A DNA stretch of 60,000 bases from Symsagittifera roscoffensis (lineage: Eukaryota > Xenacoelomorpha > Acoela > Convolutidae): assembly GCF_963678635.1 (NCBI RefSeq), contig NC_087067.1, forward strand, positions 42,746,696-42,806,695, written 5' to 3'. The position numbers and the translations under genes are program-made. The notes under the pieces are model-generated. The model saw only the letters and a list, made by a program, of their open reading frames with translations. It was not told where the DNA came from and ran no database searches. Each line of letters opens with the position of its first letter. Position 1 is the stretch's first letter. Shown here one piece after another: positions 1 to 11,800 of this stretch.

Positions 1-813
1 TTCTCGATTAGCATAAATCAGAACCTTCAAAGCTTCTTCTTTTTTCTGTGTTTTGTTTTTCAATTTTCATTTGGGATGAAGTTAGCGGAAGTTTAACAGT
101 CTCCAGTGAAGTTGTTTCGCTGTTATGACATGCTATCTTAAAACTTCAGTTGCTATTTTTTCAGTTGGGCGGAAACAAAAACTGTTCTAAGAGCAAACTT
201 GAACTGAAGCAAAAAAGATAAAATCAAGTAAAAGCCTACGCCAGACAAAAAACTCAATTTCTGACCGTTTTTCAAAGCCTCCGGTCACAAACATAGGTCA
301 AGACTAAACACGTTTTGTTTATTTTTGCATCATCTTTAAATTTCCTGGAAAATGTCACGCTTTCTAATGCCCCAATTCTCGAGAAGAACATTCGATAGGT
401 TCGGAGGTCCCTAGTCTGAGGCTGCCACCAATTAATTGGTTCTCATCTGACCTTTTCCACAGCTATAGTGAATCAAAATCCCATCCGAAGTTTTTGAAAA
501 CACAGCTTTGATGGATTAGAAAATTATCAGCGTTTTTTAAAAAGGATTCCTGACAGAGTTACATTTCATATCCTATAGTTATTTTTGAGTGTTGTATTGT
601 TTGAAAAATAAAAATTTTCTTGTATATTTTTTTGATTTTTTGTTGTTTCCGGAGATGAAATACAATTTTTTTTATTAATCATAAAATGATAACGTAATCG
701 ATGAAATGTTGGGTCGTCTGATTTCGTCATTGAGAACAACTTTTGAAAATAGTTTGAATCAAACCTAAATTCAAAATGAACCTAATTTGAGCAAAAGCTT
801 GAAGAAGCCTCCC

Positions 814-818
814 AAAAA
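814..818 (-). terminator. Pol III terminator of tRNA-Lys
   Basis: On the minus strand a run of five T residues begins four bases after the tRNA discriminator base, the normal place for an RNA polymerase III stop signal. Confidence 0.75.
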
Positions 819-822
819 TTTA

Positions 823-895
823 CGCCCCACAAGGGACTCGAACCCTTGACCGTTGGATTAAAAGTCCAACGCTCTACCAGCTGAGCTAGCAGGGC
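823..895 (-). tRNA. tRNA-Lys(UUU), intact
   Basis: Read on the minus strand the 73 nt fold into a complete cloverleaf. The acceptor GCCCTGC pairs with GTGGGGC (two G-U wobbles). The D arm is GCTC..GAGC. The anticodon stem TTGGA/TCCAA closes the loop CTTTTAA, giving anticodon UUU. The variable region is CGGTC, and the T stem AAGGG/CCCTT closes TTCGAGT. The discriminator is G73, and no CCA is encoded, as expected in eukaryotes. The internal A box (TAGCTCAGCTGG) and B box (GGTTCGAGTCC) fit Pol III promoters. It lies in the first visible unit of the satellite and is the only copy here with every stem intact, so it may be a working gene or the best-preserved copy of a spreading unit. Confidence 0.9.
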
Positions 896-2058
896 TCATT
901 ACAATGATCAATAACAATGCAACTGTTTAATTTTGTACAATTTCATTCATTTCTACCAAACACACTTCAATTTCTGTTCTTGACAGCTTTACATTTCACG
1001 ATGTCTCCGAAGTTGACTTTCATAGGTCGTTTTCTTTCAATAATTTTGGACAGTTTTTTTACTTACGATTTTTACTGCTGCTGCGTATTTCGATTAGCAA
1101 AAATCAGTACTTTCAAAGCTCCCGAACAGACTTTATAACAAAGAAGTATTCTCAAATTTTTATCCTGAGCTTCCTTGAATGGAGGTTTGATCAGTGATTT
1201 AGGGATTAAAGTGGTGAGACAAATAAAACTTCGTTCTCGGAACGTGTTTCATTGACCAAAACAGTTTCTTCCTTTTTCTGTGTTTTTTTTTGAATTTTCA
1301 ATTGAGATGGAGTTAGTGGAAGTTAAACATAGTCTCCAGTGGAGTTGTTTTGCTGTTGTGACATGCTATCTCAAAAACTTCAATCGCTATTTTTTAAACT
1401 GGGCTGAAACAAAAACTGTTCTAAGAGCAAATTTGAACTCAAGCAAAAGAGATGAAATCAAGTAAAAGCCTACGCCAGACAGAAAAGTCAATTTCTGACC
1501 GTTTTTCAAAGCCTCCGCTCAGAAACATAGGTCTAAACTGAACGCGTTTTGTTTATTTTTGCATGATCTTCTTTCATTTTCCGAGAAAAGTGACGCTTTC
1601 TAAAGCCTCAGTTCTCGAGTAGCGCACTTGACATGTTCAGAGGTCCCCAATTTGAGGTTGCCACCAATTGATTGGTTATCATCGGACCATTTCCACAGCT
1701 TCCGTTAATCAAAGTCCCATCCGATGTTTTTGAAAACACAGCTTTGATGGATTAGAAAATTATCAGCGTTTTTTAAAAATGATTCCTGACAGAGTTACAT
1801 TTCATATCCTATAGTTCTTTTTGAGTGTTGTATTGTTTGAAAAATAAAAATTTTCTTAAGTATTTTTTTGATTTTTTGTTGTTTCCGGAGATGAAATACA
1901 ATTTTTTTTATTAATCATATAATGATAACGTAATCGATGAAATGTTGGGTCGTCTGATTTCGTCATTGAAAACAACTTTTGAAAATAGTTTGAATCAAAC
2001 CTAAATTCAAAATGAACCTAGTTTGAACAAAAGCTTGAAGAAGCCTCCAAAAATTTTA

Positions 2059-2130
2059 CGCCCCACAAGGGACTCGAAGCCTGACCGTTGGATTTAAAGT
2101 CCAACGCTCAACCAACTAAGCTAGCAGGGC
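2059..2130 (-). pseudogene. tRNA-Lys-derived copy with UUA anticodon
   Basis: This is a second copy of the tRNA block. Acceptor, D arm and anticodon stem (TTGGA/TCCAA) are kept, but the loop reads CTTTAAA, so the anticodon would be UUA, which matches the stop codon UAA. One base is lost before the T arm and the T stem (CAGGC against CCCTT) no longer pairs at both ends. A T run is still present downstream. The most likely reading is a pseudogene. Confidence 0.75.
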
Positions 2131-3298
2131 TCCCAATACTGATCAATAACAATGCAACTGATTAATTTTGTACAATTTTGTTCCTTTCTTCCAAACACAC
2201 TTCAATTTCTGTTCTTTTCAGCTTTACACTTCACGATGTCTCCGAAGTTTACTTCATAGGTCGTTTTCTTCACTTATTTCGACAGTTTTTTTACTTAAGA
2301 ACTTTACTGCTGCTGCGTATCTCGATTAGCATAAATGAGTACCTACAAAGCTCCCGAACGGACTGTACAACAAAGAAGTATTCTCAGTTTTTTTATCCTG
2401 AGGTTCCTTGATTTGAGGTTTGATCAGTGATTTAAGTGTTAAAGTGGTAAGACAATTTAAACTTCGTTCTCGAAACGTGTGGCATTGACCAAAACATTTT
2501 CTTATTTTTCTGTGTTTTTTTTTTAATTTTCATTTGAGATGAAGTTAGCGGAAGTTAAACATAGTCTCCAGTGGAGTTGTTTTGCTGTTGTGACATGCTA
2601 TCTCAAAAACTTCAATCGCTATTTTTTAAACTGGGCTGAAACAAAAACTGTTCTAAAAGCAAATTTGAACTCAAGCAAAAAAGATGAAATCAAGTAAAAG
2701 CCTACGCCAGACAGAAAACTCAATTTCTGACCGTTTTTCAAAGCCTCCGCTCAGAAACATAGGTCTAAACTGAACGCGTTTTGTTTATTTTTGCATGATC
2801 TTCTTTCATTTTCCGAGAAAAGTGACGCTTTCTAAAGCCTCAGTTCTCGAGTAGCGCACTTGACATGTTCAGAGGTCCCCAATTTGAGGTTGCCACCAAT
2901 TGATTAGTTATCATCGGACCTTTTCCACAGCTTCCGTTAATCAAAATCCGATCTGAAATTTTTGTAAACACAGCTTCAGGGGGTTAGAAAATTATCAGCG
3001 TTTTTTGTAAACGATTGCTGTCAGCGTTACAATTCATATCCTAAAGTTCTTTTTGAGTGTTGTAATGTTTGAAAAATAAATCTTTTCTTGTGTTTTTTTT
3101 GATTTTCTGTTGTTTTCCGGAGATGAAATACATTTTTTAATTAATCAAAAAAAGATTGACTAAAATGATGAAATGTTGTGTCGTCTGATTTCATCATTGA
3201 GAACAACTTTTGGAGTTGGTTTGAATCAAATATAATTTCAAAAATTTCAAAATGAACCTACTTTGAACAAAAGCTTGAAGAAGTCTCACAAAAACAAA

Positions 3299-3356
3299 CG
3301 CTCCACAAGGGTCTCGAACCCTTTGCCCAACGCTCTACCGACTGAGCTTGCAGTAC
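3299..3356 (-). pseudogene. tRNA-Lys-derived copy lacking the anticodon arm
   Basis: The acceptor end, D arm and a good T arm (GGTTCGAGACC) remain, but about 16 bases covering the anticodon loop and its 3' stem are missing. It cannot be a working tRNA. The same deletion is present in the next copy at 4207, so the two share a history. Confidence 0.75.
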
Positions 3357-4206
3357 TCAAAGTACTGCTGAATAATGGAACTGTTCAATTTTGTACAACT
3401 TTGTTCCTTTCTACCAAACACACTTCAATTTCTGTTCTTGACAGCTTTACACTACACAATGTCTCCGAAGTTGACTTTCATAGGTCGTTTTCTTTTACTT
3501 ATTTGGGCAGTTTTTTTGAACTTAAGAAGTTTACTGCTGCTGCGTTTCTCGATTAGCATAAATCAGTACCTTCAAAGCTTCCAAACGGAATTTAAAACAA
3601 AAGAGTACTCTCAGTTTTTTTTTATCCTGAGCTTCCTTGAATTGGGATTTTGATCAGTGATTTTAGAGTTGAAGTGGCAAGACAATTTAAAATTCGTTCT
3701 CGGAAAATGTTGCTTTGATCAAAACAACTTCTTCCTTTTTCTGTGATTTTTAGTTTTTTATAATTTTCATTTGAGATGAAGTTAGTGGAAGTTAACTATA
3801 GTCTCCAGTGGAGTTGTTTTGCTGTTTTGACATGTTATCTTAAAAACTTCGATCGCTGTTTTTCATCTGAAATTTTTGAAAACACAGCTTGAGGGGATTA
3901 GAAAGTTATCAGCGTTTTTAAAAATGATTCCTGATAGGGTTACATTTCATATCGAATAGTTTTTTTTGAGTGTTGTTTTGTTTGAAAAATAAATATTTTT
4001 TTATTTATTTTTTTGATTTCTTGTTGTTTTCCGGAGATGATATACAATGTTTTAATTATTAATCATAAAATGATAACGTAACTGATGAAATGTTGGGTCG
4101 TCTGATTTCATCAATGAGAACAACTTTTGAAATTGGTTTGAATCAAACCTAAATTCAAAATGAACCTAATTTGAACAAAAGCTTGACGAAGCCTCACAAA
4201 AATTTA

Positions 4207-4264
4207 CGCCCCACAAAGGACTCGAACCTTTTGCCCAACGTTCTACCGACTGAGCTTGCAGGGC
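4207..4264 (-). pseudogene. tRNA-Lys-derived copy lacking the anticodon arm
   Basis: It has the same internal deletion of the anticodon arm as the copy at 3299, with acceptor, D arm and T arm still readable. The shared deletion indicates that this unit and the previous one duplicated after the deletion arose. Confidence 0.75.
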
Positions 4265-5372
4265 TCAATGTACTGCTGAATAATGGAACTGTTCAGTTTT
4301 GTACAACATTGTTCCTTTCTACCAAACACACTTCAATTTCTGTTCTTGAAAGCTTTACACTACACAATGTCTCCGAAGTTAACTTTCATAGGTCGTTTTC
4401 TTTTACTTATTCGGGCAGTTTTTTGAACTTAAGAAGTTTACTGCTGCTGCGTTTCTCGATTAGCACTCTAAACTTTTTTATCCTGAGCTTCCTTGAACTG
4501 TGGTTTGATCAGTGATTTAAGCGTTAAAGTGGTAAGACAATTTAAACTCCGTTCTCGAAACGTGCTGCATTGACCAAAACAGTTTCTTCCTTTTTCTGTG
4601 TTTTTTAAAATTTTCTTTTGAGATGAAGTTAGTGGAAGTTAAACATAGTCTCCAGTGAGCTTGTTTTAATGTTATGACATGCTATCTTTAAACTTCAATC
4701 GCTATTTTTTCAACTGGGCTCAAACAAAAACTGTTCTATGAGCAAACTTGAAATCAAGCAAAAAATATCAAGTCAAGTAAGAACCTACGCCCGACAAAAA
4801 ACTTAATTTCTGACCGTTTTTCAAAGCCTCCGGTCAGAAACATAGGTCTAGACTAAACACATTTTGTTAATTTTTGCATCATCTTTAATTTTCCTGGAAA
4901 ATGTCACGCTTTCTAATGCCTCAGTTCTCGACTAGAACATTCGATAGAATCGGAGGTTCCCAGTTTGAGGTTGCCACCAATTAATTGGTTCTCATCGGAC
5001 CTTTTCCACAGCTACAGTGAATCAAAATACCATTCGAAGTTTTTGAAAACACAGCTTTGGTGGATTAGAAAATTATCAGCGTTTTTTAAAAATGATTCCT
5101 GACAGAGTTTACACTTCATATCCTATAGTTCTTTTTGAGTTTTGTATTGTTTGAAAAATAAATAGTTTCTTGTGTGTTTTTTTGATTTTTTGTTGTTTTC
5201 CGGAGATGAAATACAATTTTTTGATTAATCATGAATCGATAACGTAAATGATAAAATGTTGTGTCGTCCGATTTCATCATTCAGAACAAATTTTGAAATT
5301 GGTTTGAATAAAACCTAAGTTCAAAATGAACCTATTTTGAACAAAAACTTGAAGAAGCCTCCCAAAATTTTA

Positions 5373-5444
5373 CGCCCCACAAGGGACTCGAAGCCTGACC
5401 GTTGGATTTAAAGTCCAACGCTCAACCAACTAAGCTAGCAGGGC
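5373..5444 (-). pseudogene. tRNA-Lys-derived copy with UUA anticodon (twin of 2059)
   Basis: It matches the copy at 2059-2130, including the CTTTAAA anticodon loop (UUA) and the damaged T stem. The match runs for about 520 bp downstream with very few differences, while the flanks upstream differ. That fits a recent conversion or duplication rather than independent decay. Confidence 0.75.
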
Positions 5445-6593
5445 TCCCAATACTGATCAATAACAATGCAACTGATTAATTTTGTACAATTTTGTTCCTT
5501 TCTTCCAAACACACTTCAATTTCTGTTCTTTTCAGCTTTACACTTCACGATGTCTCCGAAGTTTACTTCATAGGTCGTTTTCTTCACTTATTTCGACAGT
5601 TTTTTTACTTAAGAACTTTACTGCTGCTGCGTATGTCGATTAGCATAAATGAGTACCTACAAAGCTCCCGAACGGACTGTACAACAAAGAAGTATTCTCA
5701 GTTTTTTTATCCTGAGGTTCCTTGATTTGAGGTTTGATCAGTGATTTAAGTGTTAAAGTGGTAAGACAATTTAAACTTCGTTCTCGAAACGTGTGGCATT
5801 GACCAAAACATTTTCTTATTTTTCTGTGTTTTTTTTTTAATTTTCATTTGAGATGAAGTTAGCGGAAGTTAAACATAGTCTCCAGTGGAGTTGTTTTGCT
5901 GTTATGACATGCTATCTTAAAAACTTCAATCGCTATTTTTTCAACTGGGTTCATACAAAAACTGTTCTAAGAGCAAATTTGAACACAAACAAAAAATATC
6001 AATTTAACTAAAAGCCCGACAAAAACTCAATTTCTGACCGTTTTCCAAAGCCTCCACTCAGAAACATAGGTCTAAACTGAACACATTTTGTTTATTTTTG
6101 CATCATCTTCTTTCAATTTCCTGGAAAATGTCACGCTTGCTACGCCCTCAGTTTTCGAGTAGCGCACTCGATAGGTTCAGAGGTCCCCATCTTGAGGTTA
6201 CAGGTTACCACCAATTATTTGGTTCTCATCGGACCTTTTCGACAGCTTCAGTGAATCAAAATCACATCTGAAATTTCTGAAAACACAGCTTCGATGGATT
6301 AGAAAATTATCAGAGTTTTTTGAAAACGATTCCTGGCAGGGTTACAAATCATATCCTATAGTCCTTTTTGAGTGTTATATTGTTTGAAAAATAAAAATTA
6401 TTATGTGTTTTTTGATTTTTTGTTGTTCTCCGGAGATGAAATACAATTTTTTTTACTAATCATAAAAAGATAAGGTAATTGATCAAAAGTTGTGTCGTCT
6501 GATTTAACCATTGAGAACATCTTTTGAAGTTGGTTCCAATCAAACCTAATTTCAAAATGAACCTACTTTAAAAAAATGCCTCTCAAAATTTTA

Positions 6594-6666
6594 CGCCCGA
6601 CAAGGGACAAGAACCCTTGACCAGTAAATTCAAAGTCCAACGTTCTACCGACTGAGCTATCAGGCC
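6594..6666 (-). pseudogene. Decayed tRNA-Lys-derived copy
   Basis: Full length but degraded. The acceptor has mismatches at positions 2, 5 and 7, the anticodon 3' stem is TTTAC instead of TCCAA, the loop reads CTTTGAA, and the T loop has changed to TTCTTGT. Confidence 0.7.
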
Positions 6667-8796
6667 TCAAAATACTGCTCAAAAAAATGTATGCGTTTAA
6701 CTTTGTACAATTATGTTCCTTTCTACCAAACACAATTCAATTTCTGTTCTTGAAAGTTTTACACATCACTGTGTCTCCGCAGTTGACTTTCATAGGTCGT
6801 TTTTTCTCACTTATTTCGACAGTTTTTTTTGCAAATGTCACGCTCGCTATGGCTTCAGTTCTCGAGTAGCGCAGTTGATATGTCAGAGGTCCCCAGTCTG
6901 AGGTTGCCACCAAATAATTGGTTCCCATCGGACCTTTTTCAAAGCTTCAGTGAATCAAAATCCCATCTGAAACTTTTGAAAACACCGCTTCGGTGGAATA
7001 GAAAAGAATCAGCGCTTTTTGAAAACGATTCCTGACAGCGTTACAAATAATATCCTATAGTTCTTTTTGAGTGTTGTATTGTTTGAAAAATAATATTTTC
7101 TTGTGTGTTTTTTGGTTTATTGTTGTTTTCCGGAGATGAAATACAAAAATTTTTATATTAATTACAAAATGATAACGTAATTGATGAAATGTTGTGTCTT
7201 CTGATTCAATCATTGAGAACATCTTTTGAAGTTGGTTCGAATCAAATCTAATTTCGAAATGAACCTACTTTAAACAAAAGCTTGAAGAAACCTTTCAAAA
7301 AATTACGCTCTTTAAATCACTTTAAATTAGTACAATTTTGGTTCTTTCTACCAAACACAATTCAATTTCTGTTCTTGACAGTTTTACAAATCACTGTGTC
7401 TCCGCAGTTCACTTTCATAGGTCGTTTTCTTTCACTTAGTTCGGCAGTTTTTTCGAATTTAGAAAAACTTACTGCTGCTGCGTTTCTCGATTAGCATAAA
7501 TCAGTACCTTCAAAGCTCCCGAACGGACATTACAACAAAGAAGAATTCTCAGTTTTTCATCCTAAGCTTCCTTGAATTGAAGTTTGATCAGTGATCTAAG
7601 GGTCAAAGTGGTAGAACAATTTAAATTTCGTTCTTAAACAGTGTTTGTTTTTTTGAAGATTTTCAACTGAGGTAAGGTTGGTGGAAGCTAAACATAGTCT
7701 CCATTGGAATTGTTTTGCTGCTTTGACATGTTATCTTAAAAACTTCAATGGCTATCTTTTGAAATTGGCTCAAACAAAAGCTGTTCTAAGAGCGAATTTG
7801 CACATAAACAAAAAAGATCGAGATAACTAAAAACCTACGCCCCCCAAAAAACTCAGTTTCTCACCGCTTTTCAAAGCCCCCGCTCAAAAACATAGGTCTA
7901 AGCTAAACAAATTTTGTTCATTTTGCATCATCTACCTCAAATTTTGGGATAGAAGTGAAAATTTCGTTCGCAATCAGTGTTGAATTGATCAAAAAAGTTT
8001 TTCGTTGTTCTGTGATCTTTTTGCCATTTCTTAAACGAGTTAAAAAATAGTGGAATAATAATATAGTCTTCATTGCAAAACTTTTACTGTTATGACATGT
8101 CATCTTAAACACTTCAATTGCTAGGTTTTCAATTTGACTCAAACATAAGCTGTTCGAAAAACAAATTGACTCATAAACAAAAAGGAAACAATTTAATTCA
8201 AGGCCTATGACCGACAAAAAACAATCTCTGGCCGTCTTTCAAAGCCCAACTTAGAAAAATAGGCCTAAATTAAATACGTTTAGCTTATTTTTGTACCATC
8301 TTCTTTAATTTTTCATCTAAAATGTTAAGCTTTCTGCTGCCGCAATTCTCGAGAAGCGCAATCGATAGTTTCAAAAGTCCCAGTTTGAGATTTCCACCAA
8401 ATATTTGGTTCTCATCGGACCTTCTCCACAGCTTCAGCGAACCAAAATTACATCAGCATTTTCTGAAAACACAGCTTCAGTGGATTAGAAATCTATCAGC
8501 CTTTTTGAAACTGAACACTGACAAGGTTATTATCATATCTTACAGTTCTTTTTGAGTGTTGTAAAATTTGAAAAACAAATATTTTCAAACTCTTCTGTGT
8601 TCTCTTGATTTTTTGTTGTTTTCTGGAGATGAAGTGAAAAAAATAATTTTGGTCACGAAATGATAACGTCATTGTTGAGTTGTTGTGGCGTCTTATTTTA
8701 TCAATGAAGACCTCTACTGAAGTTGGTTTTAATCAAGCCCTATTTCAAAATGATCCTCCGTCAATTCAAAAGTGGTAAGAAGCCGCACAAAAAATT

Positions 8797-8870
8797 AGGG
8801 ACCACACGGGACTTCAACTCCTGACCGTGGGATTGAGCTCACGCAGCTCTACCGTCTGCATTATCAGGAC
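8797..8870 (-). pseudogene. Strongly decayed tRNA-derived copy
   Basis: It lies at the expected place in the repeat unit. The acceptor, D arm and T arm remain recognisable, but the anticodon region is rearranged (GTGAGCTCAATCC) and the T loop is TTGAAGT. Confidence 0.6.
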
Positions 8871-11800
8871 TCATACTACTTCTCGATAACAGTGTAACTG
8901 TTGAAATTTTTACGATTTTGATCCTTTCTGCCAAACACACTTCATTTTCTGTTCTTGACAGTTTTACACTTCACGATGGCTCCAAAGTAGACTTTCTTAG
9001 GTCGTTTTCGACAGTTTTTTGAACGTGATTATTAACAGCTGCTGCGTTCTTCGATCAGCAAAGTCAGAACCTTCAGAACTTTCGGACTTTTCAAACACAG
9101 AAGAGTTTTCAGTTTTTCCTCCTAAGCTTCTTTGGAATGAAGATTGATCAGTGATCTTAGCATTATAGTGGTAAGACAGTTTAAAATTTCGTTCTCAATC
9201 AGTGTTGGATTAATCGAAACAATTTTTCGTTATTCTGTGTTTGTTTTTTGACATTCCTCAAATCAGATAAAAATATTGGAAATTCTAAAAAGTTTTATTG
9301 GAATTGATTTACTGTTTTTAAATGTCATCTAGAACACTCCAATCGCTATCTTTTCAACTCGGTTCAGACAAAAGCTGTTCTAAAAACAAATTGGCTCAAA
9401 AACTAAAAAATCAGTCAATTGAATGCCTACGCCCGACAAAAAAAAACATTTTCTGGCCGTCTTTCAAAGCCCCGCTCAAAAAAATGAGTCTAAATGAAAC
9501 ACGTTTTGTTTATTCTTGTACCATACTCTTTATTTTTCCTGGAAAATGTCAAGCTTTTCCAGGAAAAAGTCAAGATTCTTAGCAGGTTTACAGTTCAAAT
9601 CCTTCGCTTCTTTTTGAGCAAGGACTTGTTTAAAAAATAATTGTTTTTTGTTACTCTTTTACTGTTTTCTTTTGATTTTTGTGATGTGGAGATGAAATGT
9701 ATTTTCAGTCATAAAATGATAACGTCATTGATGAATTGTTTTGTCGTCTTAATTTATCATTGAAGATATCTTTTGCTTAAATTTGTACAATTTTGTTCAT
9801 TTCTGTCAAACACATTTCAATTTCTGTTTTGACAGATTTCACAGTTCACGATAACTCCAATGTAGACTTTCATAATTTGTTTTATTTTTTTTCGACTGTT
9901 TCTTGAACGTATTTTTTTTCTGCTGCTGCGTTTCTCTATTAGCAAAGTGAAAACCTTCAGAGCTCCCATTTAGATTTAACAACCGTAGAAGTATTCTCAG
10001 TATTTCTTCCTCAGCTTACTTGAATTGAAATTTAATCAGTGATCTAAATGTTCGAATGATAAGACAGTTGAAAAAACTCGTTCTTATTGAGTGCTGAATT
10101 GATCGAAACAATTTCTTCATTTTTCTGTGTTGGTTTTTTGACATTTCCCAATGAAAAGCTAGCGGAAACTAAAAATGGTGTCTATTGAAATTGTTTTTTT
10201 TTTTGCGTTGACATGTCATCTCAAATACTTCAATCGCTATTTTTTGATCTTCGCTCAAAAAAAAAACTGTTCTAAAAACACATTTTCTCTTTAAAAAATA
10301 GATCAGTTCAACGACCCAATTTCTGACCGTTTTTCAAAACCCCCGCTCAAAAAATGAGTCTATACTAAACACATTTTGTTTAAATTTGTAAACTTTTGTT
10401 CGTTTCTATCAAACACCCTTCAATTTCTGTTCTTGACAGATTTGACACTTCGCGATCAATTCTTAGTTTATTTTCTTTCTTTTTTTGTTGTTTTTTGAGC
10501 GTTTTTTTTCTGCTGCTGCGTTTCTCGATTAGCAAAATCAAAACCTTCAGAGCTCCAAAACGGATTTTACAACCAAAGAAGTATTCTCAGTTTTTTTCCT
10601 AAGCTTCCTTGAATTGAAGTTTGATCAAAGATCTAAAAGTTAAGTAGGTAAGACAGTTTAAATTTTGTTCTCAGTCAATGTTGCATTGATCGAAGTAATT
10701 TCTTCGTTTTTTTTGTTTGTTTTTTCACATTTTCCACTGAGAAAAAGCTAGTGGAAGTTAAAAAAAATCTTTAATGGAAATGCTTTACTGTTATGACATG
10801 TCATCTCAAACACTTCAATCGCTATCTTTTGAAATTTGCGCAAGCAAAAGCTGCTCTAAAAACAAATTCGCTCATAAAAATGGATCAATTTCAGTGGAAG
10901 CCTACGCCTGAGAACCCGGTTTCTGACCAATTTTCTAAGCGCCAGCTCAGAAAAATAGGTTTGGGCTGAAGACATTATTTTGTACCATCTTTTTCAATTT
11001 TCCCGGAAAATAACACGCTTTGTTCTGCCGCAGTTCTCGAGTATCGCACACGATAGGTTCAGAGGTCCTCAGTTTGAGATCGCCACCGAATAATTGGATC
11101 TCATCGGACCTTTTCCACAGCTTCAGTGAATCAAAATTGCGTCAGTCTTTTTTTAAAGCACCAATTTGTGGATCTAAACTCTATCAGCGTTTTTTGAAAA
11201 AGATTTCTGATAGAGTCACAGTTCATATTCTATAGTTCTTTTTGAGTGTTGTATTGTTTGAAAAAATATATATTTTCTAATTCTTCTTCTGCGTCCTTTT
11301 GATTTTTGTTGTGTTCCGGAGATGAATAAAAAAAACTAATTTCAGTCAAATTCCTCAAATCAGATAAAAATATTGGAATTTCTAAAAAGTCTTTATAGGA
11401 TTTGTTTTACTGTCTTTACATGTCATCTAGAACACTTCAATCGCTATCTTGTCAACTCGGTTCAGACAAAAGCTGTTCTAAAAACAAATTGGCTCTTAAA
11501 CAAAAAATATCAGTCCAATAAATGCCTACGCCCGACAAAAAAAATTTCTGGCCGTTATTCAAAGCCCCGCTCAAAAAAATGAGTCTAATTGAAACACGTT
11601 TTGTTTATTTTTGTACCATACTCTTTATTTTTCCTGGAAAATGTCAAGCTTTTCATGGAAGAAGTCAAGATTCTTGGCTGGTTTACAGTTCAAATCCTTT
11701 GCTTCTTTTTGAGCATTGTATTGTTCAAAAAACAATTGTTTTTTGTTACTCTTCTACTGTGTTCTTTTGATTTTTGTGATGTGGAGATGAAATGAAAAGA

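Noticed and set aside
917-4515. Recurring small open frames reading ..PNTLQFLFL or KHTSISVL in the left array
   Set aside because: They recur because the DNA is tandemly repeated; two different frames of the same block stay open, starts differ, and no frame is preserved through the decayed units.
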